From an uncultured Bacteroidales bacterium (GTDB taxonomy: Bacteria > Bacteroidota > Bacteroidia > Bacteroidales > Paludibacteraceae): a stretch of 64,000 bases of DNA. Every line of letters starts with the position of its first letter. Positions within the stretch are counted from its first letter, which is position 1. The position numbers were made by a program, and so were the translations under genes. This document shows, piece by piece, positions 31,386 through 39,209 of this stretch. Below the pieces are notes generated by a model. That model saw nothing but the letters and a program-made list of their open reading frames with translations, was not told the DNA's origin and did no database searches. The DNA lies in contig CADBYS010000010.1 in assembly GCA_902798965.1 (NCBI GenBank), positions 38,925-102,924 of the forward strand, given 5' to 3'.

Positions 31386-31476
31386 GAGTAAGGAGTAAAG
31401 ACCGCTTCGCTGAAGGAGTAAAGACGAGTTACATCAGTCGAATCCATTTCAGTCTTTATTCCTTATTCCTTATTCC
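31386..31476 (-). repeat. Palindromic leader element, copy D
   Basis: Between the hemerythrin/LuxR gene and tilS. The inner frame (start 31447) reads MDSTDVTRLYS...VFTPYS and continues out of frame over the tilS start. Confidence 0.8.
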
Positions 31477-31490
31477 ATTTGTCCTTTTAA

Positions 31491-32366
31491 CTAAACTTCA
31501 ATCATTTTGTTGACAATCGCATAGATCGTCAATCCTGCTGTGGAGTGGATATTCAGTTTGCGGGCGATGTTCTTGCGGTGGGTGATGATCGTGTGCTGCG
31601 ACAGGTGCAGCTTGTCGGCTATCTCCTTGTTGCTCAGCCCTTCCACTACGCCGATCAACACGTCCTTCTCCCGCTCGCTCAGTTCCTCTTGCTGTTTCTC
31701 GTTTCCTGCTTTCGACTTTCGACTATCGACTATCGACTTTCTTTTAAGTGCGGGGCGCAACAGATTATCCTCTATCGCGCAGTGCGTTGCCAGTTCGTCC
31801 TCCAACTGATAGATACCTACCAGCACGGTGGTCATCAGCTCGTTCGAGAACGGGTAAGCCGTGTGGGCGGGGTAGTACTTGATGATCAGGTTCACGAGCT
31901 CTTGCAGCTTGTGCGATATATGCCGGTCGTCGCTCTCATGATTCTCCATCATGCCCTCGTCCTCGTGCTTGATGTGGGTGCGTATCTCCTGCACATACTC
32001 GTCGAAGTACTTGAGGATGAGCATCGGTATCTGCCCGCTCATGTCCGTCGGGTTGATGGCTTCGATGAGTTGTCGCCTCAGTCGCGGCAACTGGAACTCC
32101 AGGAAGTAGGCGTGAGCATTCTTCAGGTATTGCTGCAAGGTTGGCAGGTCGATATCCTGTATCTTGCACACCGCATCCGGATTGCAACCGTTCGGGGTGT
32201 TCACCATCGCCAGGAACGTCGGCGTATGGATGCCATGCTCGTCACATACCTGTTCTATTGTCTTGTCGCCCACGCCCATTGCTATGCCAAACCGGCTGAC
32301 AATCTGCATCGCCCGCCTGTCTTGCAACAGCAACTCGCTCATCTTATCAATATCTCTGTATATCAT
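31491..32366 (-). CDS. Hemerythrin-like domain fused to LuxR-type DNA-binding domain
   Basis: A 291-residue regulator. The N-terminal ~200 residues resemble RIC/DUF542 plus hemerythrin-type four-helix proteins: KTIEQVCDEHGIHTPTFLAMVN, then histidines and glutamates spaced as in a di-iron site (HAYFLEFQLPRL, IRTHIKHEDEGMMEN, ATHCAIEDNLL). The C-terminal ~65 residues are a LuxR HTH (ELSEREKDVLIGVVEGLSNKEIADKLHLSQHTIITHRKNIARKLNIHS). It may sense iron, oxygen or NO. A heptanucleotide insert (SIVDSRKSKAG) forms the linker between the two domains. The start is set just inside the transcript predicted from 32397-32427; an ATG at 32342 is possible. Confidence 0.82.
   Translation of the reverse strand: MIYRDIDKMSELLLQDRRAMQIVSRFGIAMGVGDKTIEQVCDEHGIHTPTFLAMVNTPNGCNPDAVCKIQDIDLPTLQQYLKNAHAYFLEFQLPRLRRQLIEAINPTDMSGQIPMLILKYFDEYVQEIRTHIKHEDEGMMENHESDDRHISHKLQELVNLIIKYYPAHTAYPFSNELMTTVLVGIYQLEDELATHCAIEDNLLRPALKRKSIVDSRKSKAGNEKQQEELSEREKDVLIGVVEGLSNKEIADKLHLSQHTIITHRKNIARKLNIHSTAGLTIYAIVNKMIEV
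31709..31745. repeat. Heptanucleotide insert in the hemerythrin/LuxR linker
   Basis: Units GACTTTC, GACTATC, GACTATC, GACTTTC, translated as KSIVDSRKSK between the sensor and DNA-binding domains. Confidence 0.75.
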
Positions 32367-32396
32367 ATAAAGTTTGTGTTCACACAAAAAGCCTAC

Positions 32397-32427
32397 AAAG
32401 TTACAAAAAAAAAATGACATTTGCAAA
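32397..32427 (-). promoter_or_regulatory. Promoter of the hemerythrin/LuxR gene
   Basis: Minus strand TTTG-N19-TAACTTTG. The ATG at 32459 lies upstream of it and is ruled out. Confidence 0.72.
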
Positions 32428-32497
32428 TATTTCTGCACTTTTTTGTCAACTTTGTGCATTTTTTTTATTAATTAGGACAATTTGGTAACAAATTGAG

Positions 32498-33316
32498 TTA
32501 GATATTTCGCTGCATGAGGATATGTTGGATGTCGGCTTCTGTGAAGGGTTCGCCGACGGTTTGGAAACCGAGATGCCGGTAGAAGGGGATGGCAGGGATT
32601 TGTGCGTGCAACTGCAAGGTAGTGGCTCCTTGGCTTTGGGCTTGGGCGATAAGTTGCTGCATGAGGAATCGTCCGAAGCCTTTGCCGCGGTCGGTTGTGA
32701 GCATTCTGCCGATACGTAGCGTGGTGGGCGGGTCACCGGCATCGTGGAAGAGTCGGGCGTAGGCGATGACTTGTGCCTTGCGGCGGAGGCAGATATGCGT
32801 GGCGGTATAATCGATATTATCCATATCGAGATAGATGATATGTTGTTCGAGCGTGAAGACTGCGTAGCGTGCTTTGAGGATCTCGTAGAGTTTGGCGGCT
32901 GTAAGATCGGTGAAGGGGTTGATGTGCAGTTTGACTCCGCGGGGGAGGAGAACTTCTTTTTCGGCTTTGCGCGCTTTGGCGGCTGATTGCTGAGCGAGTT
33001 GGGCTCTGACCTCGTGGTAGAGGAATTGGTGAACGGTCTTGAAGCGTTTGGATGCCTGGAGTTTGCGATTGAGTTTGTTCATTCGTTGCTCGGCGGCTTT
33101 GGACTCCTCGGGATTAGCGATAAGCACATTGACGATGGAGTTGATCTTGCCGAATTCTTTGCGGTTGGATTTCTGCGCTTTGGATGCCGGAACAGAACAG
33201 GGCGACGGTTGAATGAGTTGCTGGCCATATTTGCTGTGGCGAAATACTTCATTTGATTTTTTGTTCGGTTTGCCTTTGATGTACTCAATGGCATTGTTTA
33301 ATTTAACTTTTATCAT
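32498..33316 (-). CDS. GNAT acetyltransferase (ElaA-like) with a basic N-terminal extension
   Basis: A 272-residue protein. Residues ~130-272 form an ElaA-like GNAT domain: LYEILKARYAVFTLEQHIIYLDMDNIDYTATHICL, then the acetyl-CoA loop IGRMLTTDRGKGFGRFLMQQLI and FYRHLGFQTVGEPFTEADIQHILM. The N-terminal ~125 residues are lysine- and arginine-rich and mostly helical (EFGKINSIVNVLIANPEESKAAEQRMNKLNRKLQASKR); I do not recognise them. The extension could bind nucleic acid. Substrate unknown. Confidence 0.78.
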   Translation of the reverse strand: MIKVKLNNAIEYIKGKPNKKSNEVFRHSKYGQQLIQPSPCSVPASKAQKSNRKEFGKINSIVNVLIANPEESKAAEQRMNKLNRKLQASKRFKTVHQFLYHEVRAQLAQQSAAKARKAEKEVLLPRGVKLHINPFTDLTAAKLYEILKARYAVFTLEQHIIYLDMDNIDYTATHICLRRKAQVIAYARLFHDAGDPPTTLRIGRMLTTDRGKGFGRFLMQQLIAQAQSQGATTLQLHAQIPAIPFYRHLGFQTVGEPFTEADIQHILMQRNI

Positions 33317-33757
33317 GATTGCGATGAATTGTATATATATACTATGTATATATATAGTATTAGTATAAAATTGCCAAAAATGGCTTAGTATCCTACGGTG
33401 ATCCTGTGGGGATCGTACGGTTATCCTACGGTGTTCGAAGGCCTCTTATATGATTTCCGCTGAAAAACGGATGCCTGAAAAACGGTACAAAGGTACAAAA
33501 AATTTTTGAAATATGCAAATTTTTGGGGGAGAATTTTGCTTTTTCAGTCAAAAATTGCCCAAAATTAATCCAAAAACTGTACGGATCCCACTGATTTATG
33601 AGTCAACAACTGCCAACCATACGGCGAAGCAGATCGTGCCCTTTAGGGCTAAGAACTAACAACAACTGCAATGATTACTTTTTAATCAACAACTGCCACC
33701 AACAGCCAACAACGACAAAGAATACTTATCTATAACGAGTAAAACGATGCCAAAGAA
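33317..33757. other. Gene-free region with repeats
   Basis: Holds an alternating TATATA palindrome (33331-33362), two TATCCTACGGTG repeats (33390-33433), and at 33613-33650 a copy of the repeat seen at 195-377. No coding region is supported. Confidence 0.6.
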
Positions 33758-33789
33758 AACGTGGCGCATCGAGTTGGATGCGCCACGTT
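33758..33789 (-). terminator. Terminator of the BspA-like gene
   Basis: A perfect 13-bp stem (AACGTGGCGCATC and complement) with a 6-nt loop, followed by TTTTCTTT on the minus strand, 18 nt after the stop. Confidence 0.85.
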
Positions 33790-33806
33790 GGGAATCAGAT
33801 GTGCTA

Positions 33807-36713
33807 TTATCGCACCAGACGGACGGAGTAACCGAAGTCGCGATAGGCGTAGTGCTGCGGCTCGAGGCCGCTCGAACCGATGACGACGGTGTACGCTTTG
33901 TCCGAGTCGTTAGGCGACGATGACCAAGAGTAACCGTTCGAACCGACATAGTTCACATTCGTGCCGTAGCGGCTGCCCGCAGCCGGCAAAAAGACTGCTC
34001 CCGCAGATTCCAACGAAGACCACTGCTCTAGAGTGTATTTATTCTGCCTGTAATCGCCTGTGCCGGATGTGAAAGTTATCCCCACAACACTCTGCCAGTC
34101 ATCAGGGAGTATAATCATTCCAGTGATACCATTCACAGTTGCTTGCCCGTACAAAGCAGAAGCATTGGCGCGGGTTTCGAATAGATATACCCACTCGTCC
34201 ATGGTCAGCGTGCGCCACAGATTGGCTTCGTTGCCGCCATTGCTGATAGCGTTAGTTCCCCAGTCAACAAACGTAGAGTAATCATTGTTGTCTTTGGTCG
34301 ATATGGTCGGGTTATTTCCTGTTCCCCAGCCGAACAAGTCAATCCAACCATCGTATGTTGCCGATATGTTGGCATTCAATGCGCAGATAGTATCATATTG
34401 GTTCTCGGCAAAGCGCCATGTATCGGTGCTTGCTTGGTATTGCAAGTTGCCTTTGGAGAACTGTATCTGCTGAGTAGCGCTTACAGAGAAATATCCAGGT
34501 AAAGTACCCATCGCGTCTGCTACACCGTCACTATTTCCGCCATCAGCGCCTTCCAAATATTCGGGGTTGAAGGTTATACCCTCTGCGCTGCCTTCGGATT
34601 TTTGAATAAAGAAGGCTTCGAAGGGATTGAGGATGTAACTGTCAATGCCCGGAGTGTAGGTGGTATAAGCTGTACCGTTCCAGACGGTTATGGGCGAGGT
34701 GATATCTGCGGCAGCAAAGCCGGCAATGTTGTAGCCTTGGGGGTAGGGGTTACCCATAAAGTTCCAGTTGGCATTTTGGGCGTGGGATGAGGCATAATCA
34801 ATCATCCCTGCATGGATTGTATTGCCCGATTCACCTTGGCGGATCTCATCTTCGTAGGCATTGATGCGCAATGTGCCTGTCGTCGAGCTGTAGATGATAT
34901 ATCCCTGCATGGCATTGAACGTTTCGGGCGTTTCCCAACCCGATTGCCCAGCGGCACGTTTGATGCCATTGTAGGTGCCCCATTGTACATCAGTAAGGCC
35001 ATCGTAGGTGAACATGTCTTCCGTATATTGGCGGTCACCGAGCGGCGGCAAGCAGATGAAGTTCCACTTCCCCGCTGCCACAGGAATCTCAATCATCGAG
35101 TGGCTGTATAGAGCAGTCAGCGTCATCGACTCTTTCAATACAATGGTACGCGTCTTCTCTGTGTTCTCGTCGCTCCACCGCACGAACTCATAGCCTGGTA
35201 TATCTTGTGCCGTGATTGTCACCGAACTTCCCTTGGCATATCCTCCGCCTCCTGTCGGCGTATATCCCTGCAATTCCTCACCATCCATTACCGCTGCCTT
35301 CAATTCCAGATTCAGCGTCAGCGTTCCCGGATCACCGGGGAATACAATTGCTTTGATGGGTTGTATGTTTGTGAATTCTTTCCATCCTTCTGCAGCTTGA
35401 TAGGCTACTATTGACTGCTCAGGAACTTTTACGGGTGTGGATTTGTCAACAATATCGAACGTCTTTGTTCCTAAAATAGGAGGTGTTGTCGCTTCACACG
35501 TAATGGTGAGTAACCCGCAATATTGAAAAGCCTTATCTCCGATGCTCGTTACGCTATTAGGGATTGTTATGGACTTTAAATCTTGACACCATGAAAAAGC
35601 CCCAGTTCCAATGCCTGTGACACTGTTGGGGATGATAGTGTTTTGACAGCCGGCAATTAGTGTATTAGATGCAGTCTCAATTATTGCATTACAATTCTTG
35701 CGGCTGTCATATCTTGTGTTTCCTTCTTCAACGGAAATAGAAGTCATGTTGATGCAGTATTCGAAAGCATAACTTTCAATATTTGTTACACTATTTGGAA
35801 TAAACAAAGGGTTCAAGTTATTGCACCAAGCGAAAGCATAACTTTCAATGCTATTGACACTATTTGGGATTGTTATTGATGTTAAACCACTGCAGCCATA
35901 GAATGCCCCAGTTCCAATGCCTGTGACACTGTTGGGGATGATAGTGTTTTGACAACCTGCAATAAGCGTATTCGATGCAGTATTAATTATGGCATTACAG
36001 TTCTCGCGGCTGTCGTAAACATTGTTCCCTTCATCTACGTACATAGTGGTTAAACCATAGCACCCCTTGAATGCCTCTGTTTCGATACTACTGACACTAT
36101 TAGGGATAGTTATTGATGTTAGACCATAGCAATTATAGAATGCATACGCCCCAATGCTTGTTACACTGTTACCTAAACTAACCGATTTCAAGTTGGTACA
36201 ACCGTTGAATATATAATCTCCTATACTTATAACGCTATTAGGGATGTTTACCGAGGTCAAACCACTTCCCGAGAATGCGTAACCTCCAAGGTTTTTGACG
36301 CTATTGGGAATGTCTATAGAGAATAAATTACTGCAACCTGCAAATGCCCATATTCCAATATCAGTTACTTTCTCAGAGATGTTGACCGAAGACAATGCAT
36401 TGCATAATTGGAATGCATGTCCCTCTATGTTTGTTACGCTTGTGGGAATAGTAACTGATGTTAAATTACTGCATGCATAGAATGCGTAATTCCCAATTTT
36501 TGTAACGCTATATGTATTTTCACTATAACTTACTGAAGTCGGTATGGTAACAGTGGTAAGATTTGAGTAGTTGTCATCCGACTGCGTTACTTCTGCTGTT
36601 AGCTCACTCTCGTTGAGGTTATAGTACAAATCACCTATCTGAACTTTCTCGGCATAGCTTGCGCCTATGCTGAGCAAGATAACTGTCAGAAAAGAGAATA
36701 GTTTTGCTTTCAT
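33807..36713 (-). CDS. BspA-like leucine-rich-repeat surface protein
   Basis: A 968-residue secreted protein with signal MKAKLFSFLTVILLSIGASYA. Residues ~35-430 are LRR_5/BspA repeats (SITIPNSVxSIxxxAFxxCxxL). A Listeria-Bacteroides InlB-type beta domain follows (~500-545: VTITAQDIPGYEFVRWSDENTEKTRTIVLKESMTLTALYS). The C-terminal ~215 residues match the FISUMP-type domain (FSVSATQQIQFSKGNLQYQASTDTWRFAENQYD). Likely surface-exposed and involved in binding. Two near-identical DNA blocks (about 35618-35700 and 35925-36010) inside the repeat region make it prone to recombination. No C-terminal sorting motif like that of the other surface proteins here. Confidence 0.88.
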   Translation of the reverse strand: MKAKLFSFLTVILLSIGASYAEKVQIGDLYYNLNESELTAEVTQSDDNYSNLTTVTIPTSVSYSENTYSVTKIGNYAFYACSNLTSVTIPTSVTNIEGHAFQLCNALSSVNISEKVTDIGIWAFAGCSNLFSIDIPNSVKNLGGYAFSGSGLTSVNIPNSVISIGDYIFNGCTNLKSVSLGNSVTSIGAYAFYNCYGLTSITIPNSVSSIETEAFKGCYGLTTMYVDEGNNVYDSRENCNAIINTASNTLIAGCQNTIIPNSVTGIGTGAFYGCSGLTSITIPNSVNSIESYAFAWCNNLNPLFIPNSVTNIESYAFEYCINMTSISVEEGNTRYDSRKNCNAIIETASNTLIAGCQNTIIPNSVTGIGTGAFSWCQDLKSITIPNSVTSIGDKAFQYCGLLTITCEATTPPILGTKTFDIVDKSTPVKVPEQSIVAYQAAEGWKEFTNIQPIKAIVFPGDPGTLTLNLELKAAVMDGEELQGYTPTGGGGYAKGSSVTITAQDIPGYEFVRWSDENTEKTRTIVLKESMTLTALYSHSMIEIPVAAGKWNFICLPPLGDRQYTEDMFTYDGLTDVQWGTYNGIKRAAGQSGWETPETFNAMQGYIIYSSTTGTLRINAYEDEIRQGESGNTIHAGMIDYASSHAQNANWNFMGNPYPQGYNIAGFAAADITSPITVWNGTAYTTYTPGIDSYILNPFEAFFIQKSEGSAEGITFNPEYLEGADGGNSDGVADAMGTLPGYFSVSATQQIQFSKGNLQYQASTDTWRFAENQYDTICALNANISATYDGWIDLFGWGTGNNPTISTKDNNDYSTFVDWGTNAISNGGNEANLWRTLTMDEWVYLFETRANASALYGQATVNGITGMIILPDDWQSVVGITFTSGTGDYRQNKYTLEQWSSLESAGAVFLPAAGSRYGTNVNYVGSNGYSWSSSPNDSDKAYTVVIGSSGLEPQHYAYRDFGYSVRLVR

Positions 36714-36734
36714 ATACCGCTATAATTATTTTTC

Positions 36735-36850
36735 AATAAAAGCGCGAGCGACGCTTATCTCAAGTTAGAGGCTGTAGGATTGCCCATTACGCCGATAAGT
36801 TCGCTCGCACCAATGCAAGCGTTTGAACTTATTTTGGCGTAATTGTGAAA
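36735..36850 (-). other. Structured 5' region of the BspA-like gene
   Basis: Contains two nested inverted repeats: TTACGCC...GGCGTAA with AAGTTC...GAACTT (about 36787-36845), and GCGAGCGACGCTTATC (from 36742) against GATAAGTTCGCTCGC (to 36813), which compete for the same bases. It could be a leader RNA with alternative folds; no known riboswitch class was recognised. Confidence 0.4.
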
Positions 36851-36981
36851 CTCCAACATTCCTAACTTGCCAAATAAATCGCAAACGCGAAAATTTGTTA
36901 TGTTTGTTTCTTATATCTTGGTCAAAGTGAGATCATACGTCATAAATAATGTACGTAATTATCACTTGGTTATGTCATTGT

Positions 36982-37134
36982 TTATTGAGCGGAGCGATGA
37001 AGGATTGTTTGTAATGCACGTAAAGCCTCGGAATAATCTTCCGAGCCACGGCGTGAATCGTTTTTCATTGTTTGCTCTTGAAAACGTTGAGCTGCTGCAC
37101 CCTCTAATACCGGTATAGGATTAGCTGTATACAT
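36982..37134 (-). CDS. Small protein of unknown function (50 aa)
   Basis: Reads MYTANPIPVLEGAAAQRF... and ends in EALRALQTILHRSAQ. Small proteins of the pattern NPIPxLxGxxAxRF...xxxxILxxA are frequent in Bacteroidota, often beside toxin or acetyltransferase genes; none is adjacent here. Support comes from a full promoter (37177-37208) placing the transcription start ~36 nt upstream of this ATG. A longer frame from 37179 begins inside the -7 box. Confidence 0.6.
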   Translation of the reverse strand: MYTANPIPVLEGAAAQRFQEQTMKNDSRRGSEDYSEALRALQTILHRSAQ

Positions 37135-37176
37135 GCCAAAACTTATTAAAATATCTACATTTTTCAAATTTCGTTG

Positions 37177-37208
37177 CAAAGGTACAAAAAATTTTTGATA
37201 TTTGCAAA
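37177..37208 (-). promoter_or_regulatory. Promoter of the 50-residue protein gene
   Basis: Minus strand TTTG-N20-TACCTTTG, full consensus. Confidence 0.72.
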
Positions 37209-37349
37209 TATTTAGGGAACTTTTTTGTCAAAAATGATAAAATTTATCTCAAAAGGCTTTATTGCCCCTTTCCCCGTGGCGGAAATCTCGGTCGGCTTGA
37301 CTCCCCGCCAGCCTTCCCTGTTCGAAGCAGAAGTCAACTGCTTTCTCCA

Positions 37350-37377
37350 TCCCCGCTTCAACGGGGACAACCTAGTG
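37350..37377. repeat. Copy of the tRNA-Gln leader hairpin
   Basis: TCCCCGCTTCAACGGGGA plus CAACCTAGTG, matching the reverse complement of 52200-52227 at 27 of 28 bases. There it ends at the first base of tRNA-Gln. The 37135-37653 region has no supported gene. Confidence 0.65.
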
Positions 37378-37463
37378 CAAAAATCTGAAAGATTCAGCGA
37401 AAACGGCTTTGCAAAGGACTTTTGGGGTCATCAATTAAAGACAATTAAAAACAATTACAGTGA

Positions 37464-37530
37464 GTATTTAGAAAATAACCTATATAAACCCTGCCGGTGT
37501 CTGTTGCCCGTACCGGACTTGTGTATTCGT
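37464..37530. repeat. Partial copy of the MITE-like element
   Basis: Reads TATTTAGAAAATAACCTATA, then AACCCTGCCGG and TGCCCGTACCGGACTTG. It matches the right end of the 45503-45880 element (reverse complement) almost base for base, and its left end in the first 30 bp. Confidence 0.65.
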
Positions 37531-37653
37531 CGTATAAGCCTCTCGCTTAAGTGTGACAAACCAGATTCGTCTGGAAAATGTGTGCGATTTGCTATATTTT
37601 CGTCACAAAAATGTGCAAAATTTGAAAATATTCGTCAGGAAAATGTGTTTTTA

Positions 37654-37685
37654 TTTGCATAAGTCATTATTTTTTAGTATCTTTG
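37654..37685 (+). promoter_or_regulatory. Promoter of the AAA/DUF4143 gene
   Basis: TTTG-N20-TATCTTTG, with the ATG 23 nt downstream. Confidence 0.75.
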
Positions 37686-37707
37686 CGTCGGATTAAAAAA
37701 TCACGAT

Positions 37708-39009
37708 ATGAAACGAGATGTTTTTGCTCAGTTGGTAACATGGAAAAACCGTCCTATTGGTCAACGCAAACCGCTAATTCTTGAAGGTGCCCGTCAAACG
37801 GGCAAGACGTGGCTGGCACGGGAGTTAGGGCGTACGGAGTTTGCTGAGTTTGTAGAGGTGAATTTCGAAAAGATGTCAGAGGCTCGCAGCCTGTTTGAGG
37901 TGAACTTCGATCTCCATCGTATTCTGCTGGCAGTTCAGGCATTAACCGGCAAACGCATAGTGGCAGGACAGACACTGCTCTTCTTCGACAAGATACAATT
38001 TGCTCGTCGGGGATTGTTGTCGCTCAAATATTTCTTCGACGAGATGCCAGAACTACATATCATAGCAGCCGGTTCGTTGTTAGGATTGATTGATCACGAA
38101 GATGACTCTTTCCCGGTAGGCAAGGTATCATTTCAGAAAGTGCACCCGCTCAGTTTTGCCGAATTCCTTGCTGCCATTGGTCGCGAGGGGTTGGTAGATA
38201 TACTTCGCAGCAAGGATACGATAGCTATCGACGCTTTTGCTGTCACGTTCACGGATCTGCTCAGGCAGTACTTCTACGTAGGCGGGATGCCGGAGGCTGT
38301 GCAGACATTTGCCGAGCAATCGGATTACAAGGAAGTAAGACGCGTGCAGAAAGAGATCCTTGAGTCGTACAAGAACGACTTTTCCAAACATCCGCCCAAG
38401 GAGATTGTAAAACGGATGATTCTGTTATGGGAATCTATCCCCGGGCAATTGGCAAAAGAGAATAAGAAGTTCGTATATTCGGCCGTCAAGTCCGGTGCCC
38501 GTGCACGCGACTTCGAAACGGCTATTCAATGGCTGTGCGATGCCGGAGTGATACATAAGGTTACACGCGTACGCTCAGGCGAATTGCCACTGAGCGGATT
38601 TGAAGACATCGATGCATTCAAACTCTATACCTTGGATATCGGCTTACACGGGGCTATGACCGGCTTGGACGCAGCCACTTTGGTGAACGGCAACGAACTG
38701 TTTCTGCAATATAAAGGTGCAATGACCGAACAGTTTGTGCTGCAAGAATTGCACACCATAGATGATGTAGCTATTCATTATTGGTCGCCGGATGAGAGCA
38801 CGGCAGAACTGGATTTTGTTATTCAATATGACGGAAAGGTTATTCCTGTTGAAGTGAAAGCCGAGCAGCACCTGAAGGCGAAGTCTATCCCTGTTTATAT
38901 AACTCAAAACAACCCGCAGCGGGTCATTCGCACATCTCTCGCGCCTTACCACAAAGGTAACACCATCGAAGATATACCCTTATATGCCTTTGCAGCGCTG
39001 TGTCTGTGA
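37708..39009 (+). CDS. AAA_14/DUF4143 ATPase with an altered Walker B
   Basis: A 433-residue protein of the AAA_14 plus DUF4143 family. Walker A is LEGARQTGKTWLA (27-34). The Walker B stretch reads TLLFFDKIQFARRGLLSLKYF, where relatives have LLFFDEIQ; the catalytic glutamate is Lys95 (codon AAG, one transition from GAG). The DUF4143 part ends with the nuclease-like VIQYDGKVIPVEVKAEQHLKAKS. Function of the family is unknown; they are variable accessory genes in many bacteria. The substitution would be expected to impair ATP hydrolysis. Both neighbouring gaps carry dispersed repeats. Confidence 0.9.
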   Translation: MKRDVFAQLVTWKNRPIGQRKPLILEGARQTGKTWLARELGRTEFAEFVEVNFEKMSEARSLFEVNFDLHRILLAVQALTGKRIVAGQTLLFFDKIQFARRGLLSLKYFFDEMPELHIIAAGSLLGLIDHEDDSFPVGKVSFQKVHPLSFAEFLAAIGREGLVDILRSKDTIAIDAFAVTFTDLLRQYFYVGGMPEAVQTFAEQSDYKEVRRVQKEILESYKNDFSKHPPKEIVKRMILLWESIPGQLAKENKKFVYSAVKSGARARDFETAIQWLCDAGVIHKVTRVRSGELPLSGFEDIDAFKLYTLDIGLHGAMTGLDAATLVNGNELFLQYKGAMTEQFVLQELHTIDDVAIHYWSPDESTAELDFVIQYDGKVIPVEVKAEQHLKAKSIPVYITQNNPQRVIRTSLAPYHKGNTIEDIPLYAFAALCL

Positions 39010-39131
39010 TGATAGGCTGAAAGGCGAAAACTATTATTTGCAAATTTTTTGGGGGAAATTGTGCGAAAAACAGGCGTTTTGATGAAAAATAGCAGAATTT
39101 TGCATAAATTTGCAGAAAAAATGAAAAAATG

Positions 39132-39163
39132 CTTGCAAATGTCAAAAAAAAATCGTAATTTTG
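39132..39163 (+). promoter_or_regulatory. Promoter of the glycan locus
   Basis: CTTG-N20-TAATTTTG, upstream of the first gene of the SusCD locus. The leader is about 40 nt. Confidence 0.65.
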
Positions 39164-39209
39164 TAGTCGGAATTTGTGAAAACACTAACAAATATAAAAT
39201 TTAATATTC

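Noticed and set aside
36735-36850. Known riboswitch (cobalamin, TPP, SAM)
   Set aside because: None of the conserved core sequences of those classes could be found.
37225-37662. 145-codon open frame on the plus strand
   Set aside because: It crosses two dispersed repeats (tRNA-Gln leader hairpin and MITE end) and has no domain, signal or promoter. Most likely chance.
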